Assembly: GCA_032164245.1 (NCBI GenBank)
Contig: JAVMKO010000002.1
Coordinates: forward strand, 183,402,920 to 183,466,919
DNA from: Sternotherus odoratus
Lineage: Eukaryota; Chordata; Testudines; Kinosternidae
Direction of reading: 5' to 3'
DNA length: 64,000 nt
Each line of letters starts with the position of its first letter. The stretch's first letter is position 1. This document shows, in pieces, positions 9,835-22,061 of the stretch. A program made the translations under genes and the position numbers. The notes beneath the pieces were generated by a model, which was not told the origin of the DNA, did not search any database, and worked only from the letters and a program-made list of their open reading frames with translations.

Positions 9835-10554
9835 TTAATATAAAGTAGTTTTGCATTGTTATTTGTTTGGAAATACAGTACTTATTCCTGCATAGAACTC
9901 ATACCAATCTTTTACATAATGATCATTATGGTTCGATGGAAGAGAAAATAGTTGCTTACGGAGTTTTAAGTTCCTCTACTTAATTTACCTTTAAGGACAT
10001 CAAAAGTTATATTACTATTTACCTCAGATGTTATGCAAACCTCTTTCATGCAGCTCCCATTGGCTGGAAACAGTGAACTGCAGCCCCTGGGAGTTGCGAG
10101 TGGCTGTATCTGCAGACGGTCAGGTAAACAAAGCGTCCACGGCCCGCCAGGGGCTTACTCTGAACAAGCCGCGAACCAAGTTTTGGAACTTCTGATTTAG
10201 TGTCTGGTTAGAATGCAGAAGTCAAAAATGAGGAGAGTACCAGGGAAACATTGAGCTTCGCAGTGTTGCTTGCTTAAAAACCAGGGGTTCAGAGATTTAG
10301 AACAAAATCAAGCGGTTAAAGCTCAAATACTATTTTATTTCACAATAAAAATAAAAGGAAAATTCTCTTCACTTCTTATTTCAAAAGATACTGAAAGTTA
10401 TTAAGAGGACCACCAAAAATTTGCTATTCTTTTGGCCATTGCAACAGGGGCACTGAAAATGATATGGAAAAACTCTTGTGGGAACTAAAATTTTACTGGC
10501 TCACAGGATAAGTGACCACACTAAGCAGGGCACAATTACACATTCATTCTAATA
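9835..10554. other. intergenic DNA with a hAT-like fragment near 10040-10200
   Basis: The segment 10040-10200 contains CTCCCATTGGCTGGAAACAG and a GC-rich stretch like the interiors of the larger hAT elements in this window, ending CAAGTTTTGGAAC. The remainder is AT-rich with nothing recognised. Confidence 0.45.
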
Positions 10555-10970
10555 CAGTAAACCCTCGATTTAACGGACCTCGATTTAACGGACTTCGGAT
10601 GCAACGGACAAAATTTCTAAGCAACTCTGATGCATCCGAAATCCATTTGTCGAGGGCTGGCTGCCGGCTCCCGGCTCCCGGCTGCCGCCCGGGTCCAGAC
10701 AGCGGGCGGGCTGGCTCCTGGCTGCTGCCTGGGTCCAGGCAGTGGGCGGGCTGGCTGCCGGCTCCCGCCCGGGTCCAGGCATCGGGCGGGCTGGCTGCCG
10801 GCTCCCGCCCGGGTCCAGGCAGCGGGCGGGCTGTGGAGCTGGCGCCCTGGCCCTGTGGCGGGCAGGCTGCTGCTCCGACAGCTCGTTTTTTTTTATTATT
10901 AAATAACAGACTTTCTGATTTAACGGACACCCCCTCGCCCGAATTAGTCCGTTAAATCGAGGTTTGACTG
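10555..10970. mobile_element. pogo/Tigger-type MITE with a GC-rich minisatellite
   Basis: Inverted ends CAGTAAACCCTCGATTTAAC and AATCGAGGTTTGACTG with TA on both sides (10553-10554, 10971-10972). The sub-terminal sequences match those of the longer element at 27502-31782 (for example CGGATGCAACGGACAAAATT and CACCCCCTCGCCCGAATTAG), so it is an internal-deletion derivative of that family. The core (about 10660-10830) is three to four copies of a 40-bp GC-rich unit. Confidence 0.9.
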
Positions 10971-11602
10971 TAATTCAAGACAGAACTCTTTATTTTACAT
11001 GCAATCTCCTCAAATACCACCAGATGGGGCAACTATAAAATTTTTTTACAAAGTCCCTCATAGCATCAATAAAGACAAAGGACAAGAAATTCTCTTTAAT
11101 GGATGGGAATTCTACAAAGCAAGGCAAAGACTAGCCATTCAGATACAGATCAGGTGGAAGAGATACTAAGGACACTTCAGTCACTGCCACAATGGTATGC
11201 ACATGGAACCCAGCCTGTTCAGTCTATTTCTTTAGATATTTGTGTGAAACCAACCAATGCCCACACAGGTTCTATTTTAAGCCAACAGCGTTTTATTTTT
11301 ACATTCTGAAAAACACCAAGTGGGACGCATCTTGTCTGCAACACATGAAACAGGCTCTCCCGGGTTCTTTCATAGATAGCATGGGATGTTAGCAGGAATA
11401 AGTTATATTTTGCTAATTTCAAGTTGACTAGTGTTCACATCACAAAACCAAGGAACTGGTACTACTCTGACGTATTAAAAATGTATCTTTGAAATTTTAA
11501 AATCCTGATTCACATTCAATTGAAAATGCTAATATATTTCCTACATTATATAATTAGGATAATACTTTATACATTGTTATACAAGTCCACATTTATATTT
11601 AA
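10971..11602. other. intergenic AT-rich DNA, nothing recognised
   Basis: No repeat ends, exon or RNA gene recognised. Confidence 0.4.
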
Positions 11603-13565
11603 CTAGCATAAGTGCCCGGCGTTGCTCGGGTCAGTCGGAGGTGGGGAGGGGGCAGACAGTTGACACCCCCTGACCAACCCCAACACCCACCCTTCACCCA
11701 CCCTGACACCTTCCCACCCCCCCCGACCAACCCCAACACCCCCCGGCTCACTTACCCCCCGACCAAACCCGACAACCCCACCTGACCCCCCAAAACAAAC
11801 CCAACACCCCCACCTCACCCCCCGACCAAACCCGACACCCCCACCTCACCCCCTGAGCAAACCCGACACCCCCACCTCACCCCCCGACCGAACAGTGTAT
11901 TTAATAATCTGTGTGCTACACAGTGCACCGTGAGCCGGGGGGGAGGGGGTGTCGGGTTTGGTCGGGGGGTCAGGTGGGGGTGTTGGGTTTACTTGGGGGG
12001 GTCAGGAGGGGTTGTCGGGTTTGGTCGGGGGGTAAGTGAGCCGGGGGGTGTAGGGTTTGGTCTGGGGGGGTGGGAAGGTGTTGGGGTGGGTGAGGGGTGA
12101 GTGTTGCGGTTGGTCAGGGGGTGTTGCGGTTGGTGGGGGGTTGAGGTGGGGGTGTCAGGTTTGCTTGGGGGGATGAGGTAGGGGTGTCGGGTTCGGTCGG
12201 GGGTAAGTGAGCCGGGGGGGTGTCGGGTTTGGTCTGGGGGGGTGGGAAGGTGTCGTGGTGGGTGAGGGGTGAGGGGTGGGTGTTGGGGTTGGTCAGGGGG
12301 TGTTGCGGTTGGTGGGGGTGTGAGGTGGGGGTGTCGGGTTTGCTTGGGGGGGTGAGGTGGGAGTGTCGGGTTCGGTCGGGGGGTAAGTGAGCCAGGGGGT
12401 GTCAGGTTTGGTCTGGGGGTGTTGCGATTGGTGTGGGGGGGGTGAGGTGGGGGTGTCAGGTTCGGTCGGGGGGTAAGTGAGCCAGGGGGTGTCGGGTTTG
12501 GTCTGGGGGGGTGGGAAGGTGTTGGGGTGGGTGAGGGGTGAGTGTTGGGGTTGGTCAGGGGGTGTTGCGGTTGGTGGGGGGGTGAGGTGGCGGTGTCGGG
12601 TTTGGTCGGGGGGTAAGTGAGCCGGGGGGTGGTGGTGTCGGGTTTGGTCTGGGCATCCACCCCAACACCTTCCCCCCCCCAGACCAAACCCAACACCCAC
12701 ACCACACCACACCCCTCACCCCCCTGACACCTTCCCACCCCCCCCCAGACCAACCCCGACACCCCCCCGGCTCACTTACCCCCCGACCAAACCCGACACC
12801 CCCACCTCACCCCCCCCAAGCAAACCCAACACCCCCACCTCACCCCCCCACCAACCGCAACACCCCCTGACCAACCCCAACACCCCCACCTCACCCCCCG
12901 ACCGAACCCGACACCCCCACCTCACTTACCGTCCCACCAAACCCAACTCAGATCCGTCGCTGGGGGGGGAGGGTGCCCAGAGCCGAGGGATTCCGGGGAC
13001 CTTCGCAGGTGGGGGAGGGGCACAGAGCTGATGGAGTCCGGGGTTGAGGTGGGAGGGGCAGAGAACTGAGGGCTCTCCGGGGTTCCGTTGGGAGGGGTAG
13101 AGAACTGAGGGATCTCCGGGGTTCCGTTGGGAGGGGGGAGGAGTAGAGAACTGAGGGATCTCCGGGGTTCCGTTGGGAGGGGGGAGGGGCAGTGAGCTGA
13201 GGGATCTCCGGGGTTCCGTTGGGAGGGGGGAGGGGCAGAGAACTGAGGGATCTCCGGGGTTCCGTTGGAGGAGGGAGGGGTGAGCTGAGCGAGTGAGGTG
13301 TCTGTTGGAGGGGGGTATTATGACATCATCACCACCTAACCGCCCAGCCGATGTGATTGGCCCTGAAAGACTTTCACCCCTGGGGGGCGTCAGAGGTGAG
13401 ATCCGAAAATTTTTCGACCCTTACCAGCATCTAGACCCCAAGACCCCTCACTGTACCAAATTTCAAGTCTCTGGCTCAAACGGTGCGGGAGGAGTTCGCA
13501 GTCATACGTACATACATACATACACACATACATACACCACTTGACTTTTATATATATATAGATAG
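11603..13565 (+). repeat. minisatellite-rich unclassified element, copy 1 (about 2 kb)
   Basis: Starts ACTAGCATAAGTGCCCGGCG with GTTGCTCGGG and ends in a tail with CAAATTTCAAGTCTCTGGCT, then (CATA)n and CTTTTATATATATATAGA. Two more copies share both ends (23605-24375 on the - strand, 56365-57368 on the + strand). The interior is a GC-skewed minisatellite with unit core ACCAAACCCGACACCCCCAC, then a second unit around GTTGGGAGGGGGGAGGGGCA (13060-13310). No terminal inverted repeats or proteins are seen. The tail resembles those of some non-LTR elements, but I cannot classify it. Long open frames here are artefacts of the repeat. Confidence 0.75.
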
Positions 13566-13579
13566 ATAGATTGGTTAAA

Positions 13580-13970
13580 AGTAGGGCTGTGGAGTGATTT
13601 AAAAAAAGTAATCACAATTAATCATGCTGTTAAACAATAGAATACCATTTATTTACATTTTTGGATATTTTCTACATTTTCAAGTATATTGATTTCAGTT
13701 ACAACAGAATACAAAGGGTACAGTGCTCACTATTTTTTATTACAAATATTTGCACTATAAAAACAAAAGAAATAGTATATTTCAATTTACCGAATATAAG
13801 TACTGTAGTGCAATCTCTTAACCGTGAAAGTAGAACTTACAAATGTAGAATTATGTACAAAAAATAACTGCATTCAAAAATAAAACTATGTAAAACTTTT
13901 GAGCCTACAAGTCCACTCAGTCATACTACTGACAGTTTTGGAGCTAATGCTGCCCCTTGTTTACAATAAC
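13580..13970. repeat. probable old interspersed repeat, unclassified
   Basis: AT-rich sequence beginning GTAGGGCTGTGGAGTGATTT. It looks familiar from other amniote genomes, but only one copy is present here and no ends can be defined. Confidence 0.3.
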
Positions 13971-14036
13971 ACCTGAACATGAGAACAGGCATTTGCAAGG
14001 ACAAGGCCACATTGCTTATTGTAGCCGCACTAAAAA

Positions 14037-14430
14037 TCAAACTTTGAATGACAGTTTTCTGTTGCTTGGGCCATCCTCTGGAGTGGACTGGTTGAGTGCC
14101 CAAAGCCTCCCCTTCCCGCCCTCCCCTCTCCCCCCTGCCCGTGTTCTTGGATGTCTGGGTGAGGAGGCTATGGAACATGGGGAGGAGGGGAGGCAGTTAT
14201 AGAGTAGATGCAGTGGGGGTCTGTGCTCTTGTTGGCTTTCCTGCAGCTCCAACAGATGCTTCATCATGTCCGTTTGCTCCCTCATTAGCCTCAGCATTGC
14301 ATTCTGCCTCCGCCCTTCGTGCTCACTTAATTTTTTCCCGGCCTCTGCCGTTGAATGCCTCCATACATTAAACTGTGCCCTATCAGTGCGGGAGGAGTGC
14401 ATGAGCTCGGAAAACATGTCATCGTGAGTG
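14037..14430 (-). pseudogene. Myb/SANT-like accessory protein fragment of a Harbinger-type element
   Basis: The open frame on the - strand contains NAMLRLMREQTDMMKHLL and LELQESQQEH, an amphipathic helical C-terminal region. It resembles the Myb/SANT-like proteins that accompany PIF/Harbinger transposases in turtle genomes. No DNA-binding domain is left and the end is low complexity. The source element's ends were not found. A related C-terminal fragment is at 51434-51900. Confidence 0.5.
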
Positions 14431-15078
14431 CGGTATTTTTTTGCCTTCTAATCTGTGATAATTTCAGGGATGGAGATGATGGGGGGGGGAGGGGGGGGGA
14501 CTGCATGGTCACCAGTGCTGCTGAGTTCGCCACACTGACCAAACAGGAAATGAAATTCAAAAGTTCCTGGGGCTTTTCCTGTGTACCTGGCTAGTGCATC
14601 AGAGTTCAAAGTGCTGTCCAGAGTGGTCACAATGGAGCACTCTGGGATAGCTCCCAGAGGCACTATTTTGAGCGCTACGCCCGTTGCCAGAGAGGAGTAC
14701 AGAAAATCGATTGTAAGAGCCCTTTAAGTTGACAAATAGAAATTAGAACTAAAATATACTTAAAATTCCAAATTGCTAAAGCTGGTGCTCTCCTACCCTT
14801 TGTCTTTTCTCTGAGGCTGATGAGAACTATTTGAGATGTTTTTGCCATTAGGACAAGTGGATGTTTGCAACACTCTTGTGAAAAACATTTACTAACTCCA
14901 CCACCTTGGAAAAAGAAAAGAGGTTCCCACTGCTTAGTTCACCTTCATCAAATTCAACAATACTGTTAAAACATATAGATGATTTAATCTTTCAGGTAAA
15001 TTAAAGTTGATGGTAAATTACTGTGTTCCTCATGAAAGATGACAGGCCTGGGAACTGAAGCAGTCAGTCTCCGAGGAA
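14431..15078. other. intergenic, G-run and probable continuation of the Harbinger remnant
   Basis: A G-rich run (14479-14500) is followed by sequence that could be the upstream part of the decayed element. 14740-15078 holds nothing recognised. Confidence 0.35.
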
Positions 15079-15192
15079 AGGTAACAAAGTCCTGTGGCAC
15101 CTTAAAGACTAACTATAAAGTTTTGAAGCATAAGCTTTCGTGGGCTAATACCCACTTCGTCGGATGCAAGCAGTTCGTCGGATGCAAGCAGT
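15079..15192. repeat. fragment of the interspersed repeat also present at 34445-34621
   Basis: Shares GTCCTGTGGCACCTTAAAGA and GCTTTCGTGGGCTAATACCC with the copy at 34445-34621. The right end shows a short tandem duplication of TTCGTCGGATGCAAGCAG. Confidence 0.7.
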
Positions 15193-16715
15193 CCGAGGAA
15201 GGGAGACAGTGTGAGAATCCTGCTGGGGAGGACCCAAGATAAGAGAGAATCTGCAGGGACCAAGAAACAGAACTTCAGTGGTGCCTGAGAGAGGGAAAAG
15301 AATTATTACTTCAGGTATTTGATTTGGACTTTCAGTTGCATCTTTTATTACCTGGGAAGGACTTTGAGCTTTAGGAGACTTGACTGGTGGGCCAGAGCAC
15401 AGCAGATCTTCAGAAAGAGGAAATGGCCACTGGAGACACCAGAGACAAGGACCCCAAGGGGGGTGTTATGGGTAATGAGTCTAGTTCCTGGTTCTCTTCT
15501 GCCTGACACCTTCTGTGGTTCTCTACTCTTGTGCAACATGAAAGCTCAGTGGAAATAAAATGCTATCAAATCAAAATGGGCAGGTCTTCCACCATGTAAT
15601 GCTCTCTTTGCACTAGCATGAATCACTAGGCAAAGCCATGGAGAATCACTAAACAGAATGTGTAAACAAATTTAATGCAATGTAAATTATGAGCCTTTCA
15701 TTATTTGTATTGGTTACATAGAATCATAGAATATTAGGGTTGGAAGGGACCTCTGGAGGTCATCTAGTCCAACCCCCTGCTCAAAGCAGGACCAATCCCC
15801 AACTAAATCATTCCAGCCAGGGCTTTATCAAGCCTTACCGTAAAAACCTCTAAGGAAGGTGATTCTACCACCTCCCTAGGTAACCCATTCCAGTGCTTGA
15901 CCACCTTCTCGTGAAAAAGTTTTTCCTAATATAAGTCAATTTTCCTAATTTTCCTACATAAGTCAAATGATCTAATTTATGCTCCCTGACTGCAACTTAA
16001 AAGGAGAGAGACGCACTGGCAGAACTGTATTGAGAAATATCCATGCCTGCCCAGTGATTGGTTCCAGATATGGCCATTAGTTCTTAGGCGGCAAGTACTT
16101 TCAAAATGTGGCAATTTGAATTTCTGATTGAATTTTGTGGCTCTACTGGGTTTCATTGTGGTAATGAGAATTGACATGCTGATTGAGTGGCAATGTTTAA
16201 GCCATTGAAATGTACCAATGTAGGAGGTTTTTTTTTAAAAAAAAAAAAAGCTGCAGTGTATATATACAGTATTTGTGAAAACCTCCTAATTTTTTAAATT
16301 ATAGGTATCACTGTGGTTAATGTACTTCCCTGAAAAGTATGGCTAAGAACAGACATTTAATAACATTATTTTATGATGTGCCACGTGCAAAAAAATGTGA
16401 GGCCTTTGAAAATTGACCTGTTTACATGTTTTCCAAAACAGTCAGGATTGTGACAGGGCCCTCTGGCTCCTGACTCTGCTCTGGTCTACAAACGGCTCAG
16501 AGACCTTGGTGCTGGTCAAACACCTTGTGTAGTTTGTTTGCAAGGTGAGTTCCCACCACCTTCATACTATATACAGCTTCGCTCCTACAGCCCTAGGGAG
16601 CACCCAGCTCCTGCAACAAGCAGGGAAGAGCCATTTCTTCTCCCTCCTACTTCCTTCCTCTGCCTAATGGCTTAATTAACCTTCCAGCTCTGCTGCACCC
16701 AAAAATTAGGCACAG
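15193..16715. other. intergenic DNA around the CR1 fragment
   Basis: Apart from the CR1 piece (15717-15945) and a poly(T)/poly(A) junction near 16230-16248, nothing is recognised. Confidence 0.35.
15717..15945 (-). mobile_element. CR1 LINE 3' end, inverted
   Basis: On the + strand it begins ATAGAATCATAGAATATTAG and continues GGACCTCTGGAGGTCATCTA, which is the reverse complement of the classic amniote CR1 3' end. It is truncated near 15945 and has no coding sequence. Confidence 0.88.
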
Positions 16716-16841
16716 CTGTTTGACCAGATGTCCTGATGTTATACAGACAGTCCTGATTTTTGGGCCTTTTTCTTATATAGGCTCCTATTACCCCCACCAT
16801 CCCCCGTCCCAGTTTTTCACATTTTCTGTCTGGTCACCCTA
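16716..16841. mobile_element. decayed copy of the 122-bp hAT MITE (opposite orientation)
   Basis: Ends TTTGACCAGATGTCC and GTCTGGTCACCCTA, with a core that is the reverse complement of 317-438 (CTTTTTCTTATATAGGCTCC). The left end is degraded and no target duplication is evident. Confidence 0.75.
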
Positions 16842-17532
16842 GACCAGCTCCATTCTGAATTGTTTGATTGGAACTGCTGACCAGAATGCTGGCTCAGCTG
16901 TTCTTGCCTAGCCCTCTGTCACTGTGATACTCAGTGTAATGAAAAAACTGGAGTTCTGTGGGCTGTCTGCTGAATCTAGGAAGCGCTAAGTAAGAAGTGG
17001 TCACTTGAAACGGATCATTTTCTCACATGAAAAAAATGCAAAGCTTTTGAAACAAAGTATGAATTTTAGGTATATATGTGAAAATACAAAGAGTTGAAAA
17101 GCATATGGAAACAAAAAGGTGTGGCATTTCACAAAAAGGGTTACTTTCTAACAGTTCTAGTCTAATGTTAAGGAAATTATATAGCACTCAGATCACCGTG
17201 AAATCAATGGGACTCTGGAGCCACACACGCAGATCTTTGTTCCTGAAGTTTACAACACTGGGGCCTAACTTCACACTCAAACATACAACACAAAAAGATG
17301 TTTCCTAGGAAGTTTGCTATTTTGAAAAGAAAATATGAACATGTACATTTATGTATCACAAACAAAAGATAAGCAACAAATGTAAAATGAGATGGTTTTT
17401 GTTTTTCATTCCTTATCTACGTGGTTGAAAAAATTGTAAGGCGATGCCTATGTAAGCAGAGCTGTGCTTCCATCAAGCTCACTTGTATTGAATTAGTAAA
17501 TGAACACAAGAGACAAGCTTTTTGTGATCAAT
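16842..17532. other. intergenic DNA between the convergent genes, nothing recognised
   Basis: No exon or repeat end recognised. Confidence 0.35.
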
Positions 17533-20500
17533 TTTATTTGTGCAGTTATCACTTTAAATTCATTAAAAATGGTCCAAGGCACTTTATTTTTAAATAACTT
17601 CAAACTTTTGTTTATGGTGATCACTTAAAAACACATAAGTCATCAACTACTGTCTACTACAAACTATTTTCTTGTCTCAAATTCCAGAACATTCACTGAT
17701 TTTAATGGAATAGACTGTTCAGCAGCAACATGTGTCTTCCTAAACTATTTTTCATACAAACAGCTGCAGTTCATTTAGCAGAGAATTTTAAACACAACCC
17801 ACAGTACGATGAAAAGCTGCTACAGCTACAATTGTTGGGGTTCACACACAATTTTTTCTTGCCACAGTAAAAACCAGAAAGGTTAATTTCCTAGTCCTAT
17901 ACTGAGGTGACTATTCTCATCATGATGTGTGTGCACCCAAATCATTAATATCAGTGGTAGTTAAGTTATCAAGATGCCACCTCTTACTCCAGATTATCAG
18001 AGTACGTAAATTAAAACAGTGGCTCCTGGCTGTTTTGGGAGTCGTCTGTTAAAATGCATTTATTGAAACTTTCTTTCACTTATGAAAGCGTAACCGGATG
18101 GAGCTGTAGAAACGTTCTCAGAAAGATCGGGAAAAAAAAAATCAAAGGGGAAAGAAAAGTTGGGCAAAAGGACAGACAAGGTATTACTGGGAAGTGTATC
18201 CACTCATGCAAATACAGTGCAATTTGCTAAACTGATAAAAGCAATCATAAATGTTTATTAGGTAGCCAAATTTGGAAAACTATCTGGCAAAATGGCTACC
18301 AAAGTGAAAAACACTTAATCCCTATGTAGATTCATTTTGTTTCCATAATGATATTGGACTTTGACACAAAAAACACAAAACAGTTTTAGAAAATTTTACA
18401 ACAAAGTCAAGTCAATACTTCTCAAACAGTGATACTGGAAGGCAAAGACTTCTGTTCTCCTTTCTGGGCATATGTGGTGGAAGGCAGAGACAGAAGCTTT
18501 CATAGCCAGATACTAAATCAGGGGTGGGCAAACTTTTGGCCAGAGGGCCACATCTGGGTATGGTAATTGTATGTCAGGCCATGAATACTCACAAAATTGG
18601 GGGTTGAGGTACAGGAAAGGATGAGGGCTCCAGGGCCAGAAATGAGGTATTCAGAGTGTGGGAGAGGGCTCCAGGCTGGGGCAGAGGGTTGGGTTGCGGG
18701 GGGGAAGGGAGTAAGAGCTCCAGCTGGGGGTGCGGTCTCTGGGGATAATGGATTTGGGGTGCAGGAGGGTGCTCTGGGCTGGGACAGGAAGTTGGGATGT
18801 AAGAGGGGGTGAGGGGTCCAGTATTTGGGCGGTGCTTACCTCAAGCAGCTCTCAGCGGCATGTCCCCCCTCTGGCTCCTACCCAGAGGCATAGCCAGGCA
18901 GCTCTGTGCGCTGCCCCATCCGCAGGCACCGCTCCTGAAGTTCCCCCTGGCTGCAGTTCCCAGCCAATGGGAGCCATGGGGGCAGCATGTGAAACCCCCT
19001 GGCTGTCCCTATGTGTATGAGTTGGAGAAGGGATATGCTGCTGCTTCTGGGAGCCATGGCAGATGTGGAGCAGGGAAGGCCTAGACCCCACTCCCCAGCA
19101 GGATTAAAAAGTCTGAAGAGCTGGATGTGGCCCCTGGGCTGTAGTTTGCCCACTCCTGTACGAAATGCTTTCTGAAGTCTTCTTGCTAACACTTCACTGG
19201 AGAAGGGTATTTGCATTACTCAGAGACAGCCCACCCAATTCACTAAAATACAAGCTGCCTAACCACAAGCTGGGAAGTTCCTTTTTCGTTATGGGTCTAT
19301 AGGTGATGCTGAAGGAGAGTGAGGGAAGAGAGTGGTAGTGAGGAACTACAGATTTGCAATTCAGTAGGTCTTTTACACTGGCTGAGTATACAGAATTTTA
19401 AATCAAAACCATTAACTTGTTACATTTAGATTAAATGCCATCAGCTGTTAATAAAATGTTTTAGCCAAGAATCTGATCAATCACTATAGCTGTCAGTGCT
19501 TTTAACATACTGATTTAGCATTCCAATTGGCTGTCTCTCAAATATGACCTAATGTTAAGTCTAATGAGTGATACTCACAGGGGAATACCTTGCGAAGGTT
19601 AATCGCCTTTTACAGTTTGGCTGAAACACAAATGATAAATATTCTTCTTTGGACCAGCATCAGCATAATCTCAGACGAAAAGCGCATCTTTTCAATCACC
19701 CACCAGGTTCAAACTTTAAAGATTCTATAGATCAATTCACAGCACACATTAAAACTCTTACCCCTTCCATCCTATGTGTGAGGCAATCCTGCTAGTGAAA
19801 AATAATCAGTATGAAATGTTCAAATTTGAATATGAAATAGCTAAACAATCACTATATGGTAACATCAGCTGTACTAGGGAATATAAATACATCCCGTGTT
19901 CAAACACTGTGGAGCAGCAACGGTGGTTATGTTTACTTCACATTCATGAGATATGGTTATTGGCATCATGTCACATGGCAGAACAGAAGAAAACAAATGA
20001 GTAAATCATGAAGTTGGCAAACAACATTTAGTGTTTCTCAGACATACTACTCCAGAGTCTCCCAAAAATCTTCTAGCAACATCTCCTGGGGAACAGCGGT
20101 AACCATTTTAGTAAGGCCATTTACAACTAGTAATATGACCTCATCAAAACACTGGCTAAGGGAAGTAAGATTTTTGGCCAAACACACCAATATGTTGAAG
20201 ATGAAAACCAGCAAAAAAAAAAAAAAAAAAAAAGGTGATCGAGACTTGTGTGAAACTGAGGACCAACGACAGCCAATGTGTCAAGCTAGACAGAACATAA
20301 AACTGGGCTAATGATGTATATGCTACATCGATCACAAGAGCAAAAATTTAAAGTTGGTGTAACCTTTGATTGTTTTTTAATATATTGATAATCTGTCACA
20401 GTCTCACAGATAAATGGATCCTTTTAGCTAATTAGACAAAGCTACTCCCCATAGCCACATAGTGGATGAAATAAATGCAGTTTTTGAAAGGGTCCTTGCT

Positions 20501-21863
20501 TTCAGGTTGGCTTACCTGAATAACTGTACAAACACATTCACAAGACAGACAATAAAGAGCATTTAAAATGACACATGAAAATCTTAAACCAAAAGGTAGA
20601 GAAAAAAGCCATACCATAAACCAGACAAAACCCAAGAGAGAAGTGGAACTACATATTACAGCCAAATAAAATGGAATTTGGAGGGACCATTCAAAAAAAT
20701 TATAGTAAGATCACACTCATTTAAAATACTATCTTTTTGGGTGCCAGATCACTTCCATAAACAAAAGGACCCTCCCCACCTCTCCTACCCCTCCCAAAAA
20801 CCTACAGTAAAGCAATGTATAAATTAAATAGAAATAAACTAATAGTAACACTGGGTGAATCTGGAAGTTACTGTACACTACTGCATAAATGCCTTGCTGT
20901 CTACAAGTCATTAATGTATGACTGTGGTGTTGTCACACACATTTTTTGGCTTACAGAAGGACTACAAAGGGAGGAAATTGAATTTGTAAGGGGTTTCTTT
21001 CTATCGTATATACATTAAAAAGCTTTTGGATGAATTTTGTGCCCATTCAAGCAAGGAGTACACACCAAGAGGCATAGAGTGGGCAGGTATGTAAGTTTCC
21101 ACACATCTTCAATATACTCCAAGATGTATAGCCTTCCTACTCCTGGGCTTTTCACCAATTAGAGCAAACCAACTGGGTGGTGGTTTTGTGGAACAGATAG
21201 CATCTTGGCAAAGTTTATGATGAGGCCAAGAGTAACAAGTTCATTTCATTTGGGAAGTAATCCAGAATTCAACACTAAATAGGCAGAGTATTACTAATTA
21301 CACCAAATAGTTTAAAATCTGTCTTTAAGACAGGAGTGGTTTTGAAGACTTATTTCTCTCTTTTCAGCCCAGATATTTTATGTCAAATTTCTCCAGTATC
21401 ATCACCATCTTAAAGTGATGGACCAGTGTAGCCCAAGATTTCTAACATTAGTATTTACCCAAACAATGGGAAGGGGAACTGGGGCAAAAAGAAAAACGAC
21501 AAGAAAATACTGTATAATTGTGCTTGAATCTCACCACCATCCATTTGTTTTAATACAATAATATAAACATGAAGAAATTGTAACAAAGCCACCTCAATAG
21601 ATTTCACAGATCATATAAAAGCTTTAGAGCCTGATTCTGCAGTCCCAACATGTGAAAAGTCCCACTATCCCCATGAATAAGAACTGCACAATGAAACCTA
21701 TAGTTTGCAGTCACAGAGGAAGACCCTCAACATAGAATTTTTAAAATTCAAAAGAATTACTACTTGCAATTCCAGAGTCTGAGCTAAATGTAGCAGTTTT
21801 TCACTCCATGATACTTTTCAGTACATTGTTCCACATACTATTGAGTAGAAGTCTGATTCAGTT
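17533..21863 (-). other. C1GALT1: C1GALT1 3' untranslated region (extent uncertain)
   Basis: Sequence downstream of the stop codon on the - strand. AATAAA signals occur on the - strand at 17533-17538 and near 18055, and the first is a plausible distal polyadenylation site. The region holds a complete hAT element (18519-19158) and an A-run (20214-20233). The real 3' end cannot be fixed without transcripts. Confidence 0.4.
18519..19158. mobile_element. hAT element, 640 bp, non-autonomous
   Basis: Inverted ends CAGGGGTGGGCAAACTTTTG and AGTTTGCCCACTCCTG. Flanking octamers TACTAAAT (18511-18518) and TACGAAAT (19159-19166) match at 7 of 8 positions. The GC-rich interior contains CAGCCAATGGGAGCC and, on the - strand, a consensus splice donor at 18834-18839. 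It lies in the presumed C1GALT1 3' UTR. No transposase. Confidence 0.9.
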
Positions 21864-22061
21864 TCAGGAGCTTTCTGCTTTAGCATCATTAGCCACTGCT
21901 TTGCTTTTAATTTGCTTTTCTAGATTCTTGAGTGAATCAGGATTGTACCTGTATAGGTAACCATATGGACGGAGATGATAAATCAAGTATTCCAACTGAT
22001 ACATAGTAATGGAATCAACATAGTGGAATGAAATTGCCAGATCAGAGCAGCATCCGGGACC
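21864..22061 (-). CDS. C1GALT1: C1GALT1 coding exon 3 (C-terminus)
   Basis: T-synthase adds galactose from UDP-Gal in beta-1,3 linkage to GalNAc-Ser/Thr, making the core 1 O-glycan in the Golgi. This last coding exon follows a TTTTTAG acceptor (AG at 22062-22063) and starts on a codon boundary with [14 protein letters not shown], a conserved double-cysteine region of the family. It continues through [12 protein letters not shown] and ends with a Lys-rich, divergent tail and TGA at 21864-21866. It supplies residues 298-362. The total length of 362 residues agrees with the human enzyme at about 363. Confidence 0.93.
   Translation of the reverse strand, partial: GPGCCSDLAISFHYVDSITMYQLEYLIYHLRPYGYLYRYNPDSLKNLEKQIKSKAVANDAKAESS

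Noticed and set aside
11989..12762. 257-residue Pro/Thr-rich open frame
   Set aside because: It lies entirely in the GC-skewed minisatellite, is open in several frames, and encodes only repeat-derived low-complexity sequence.
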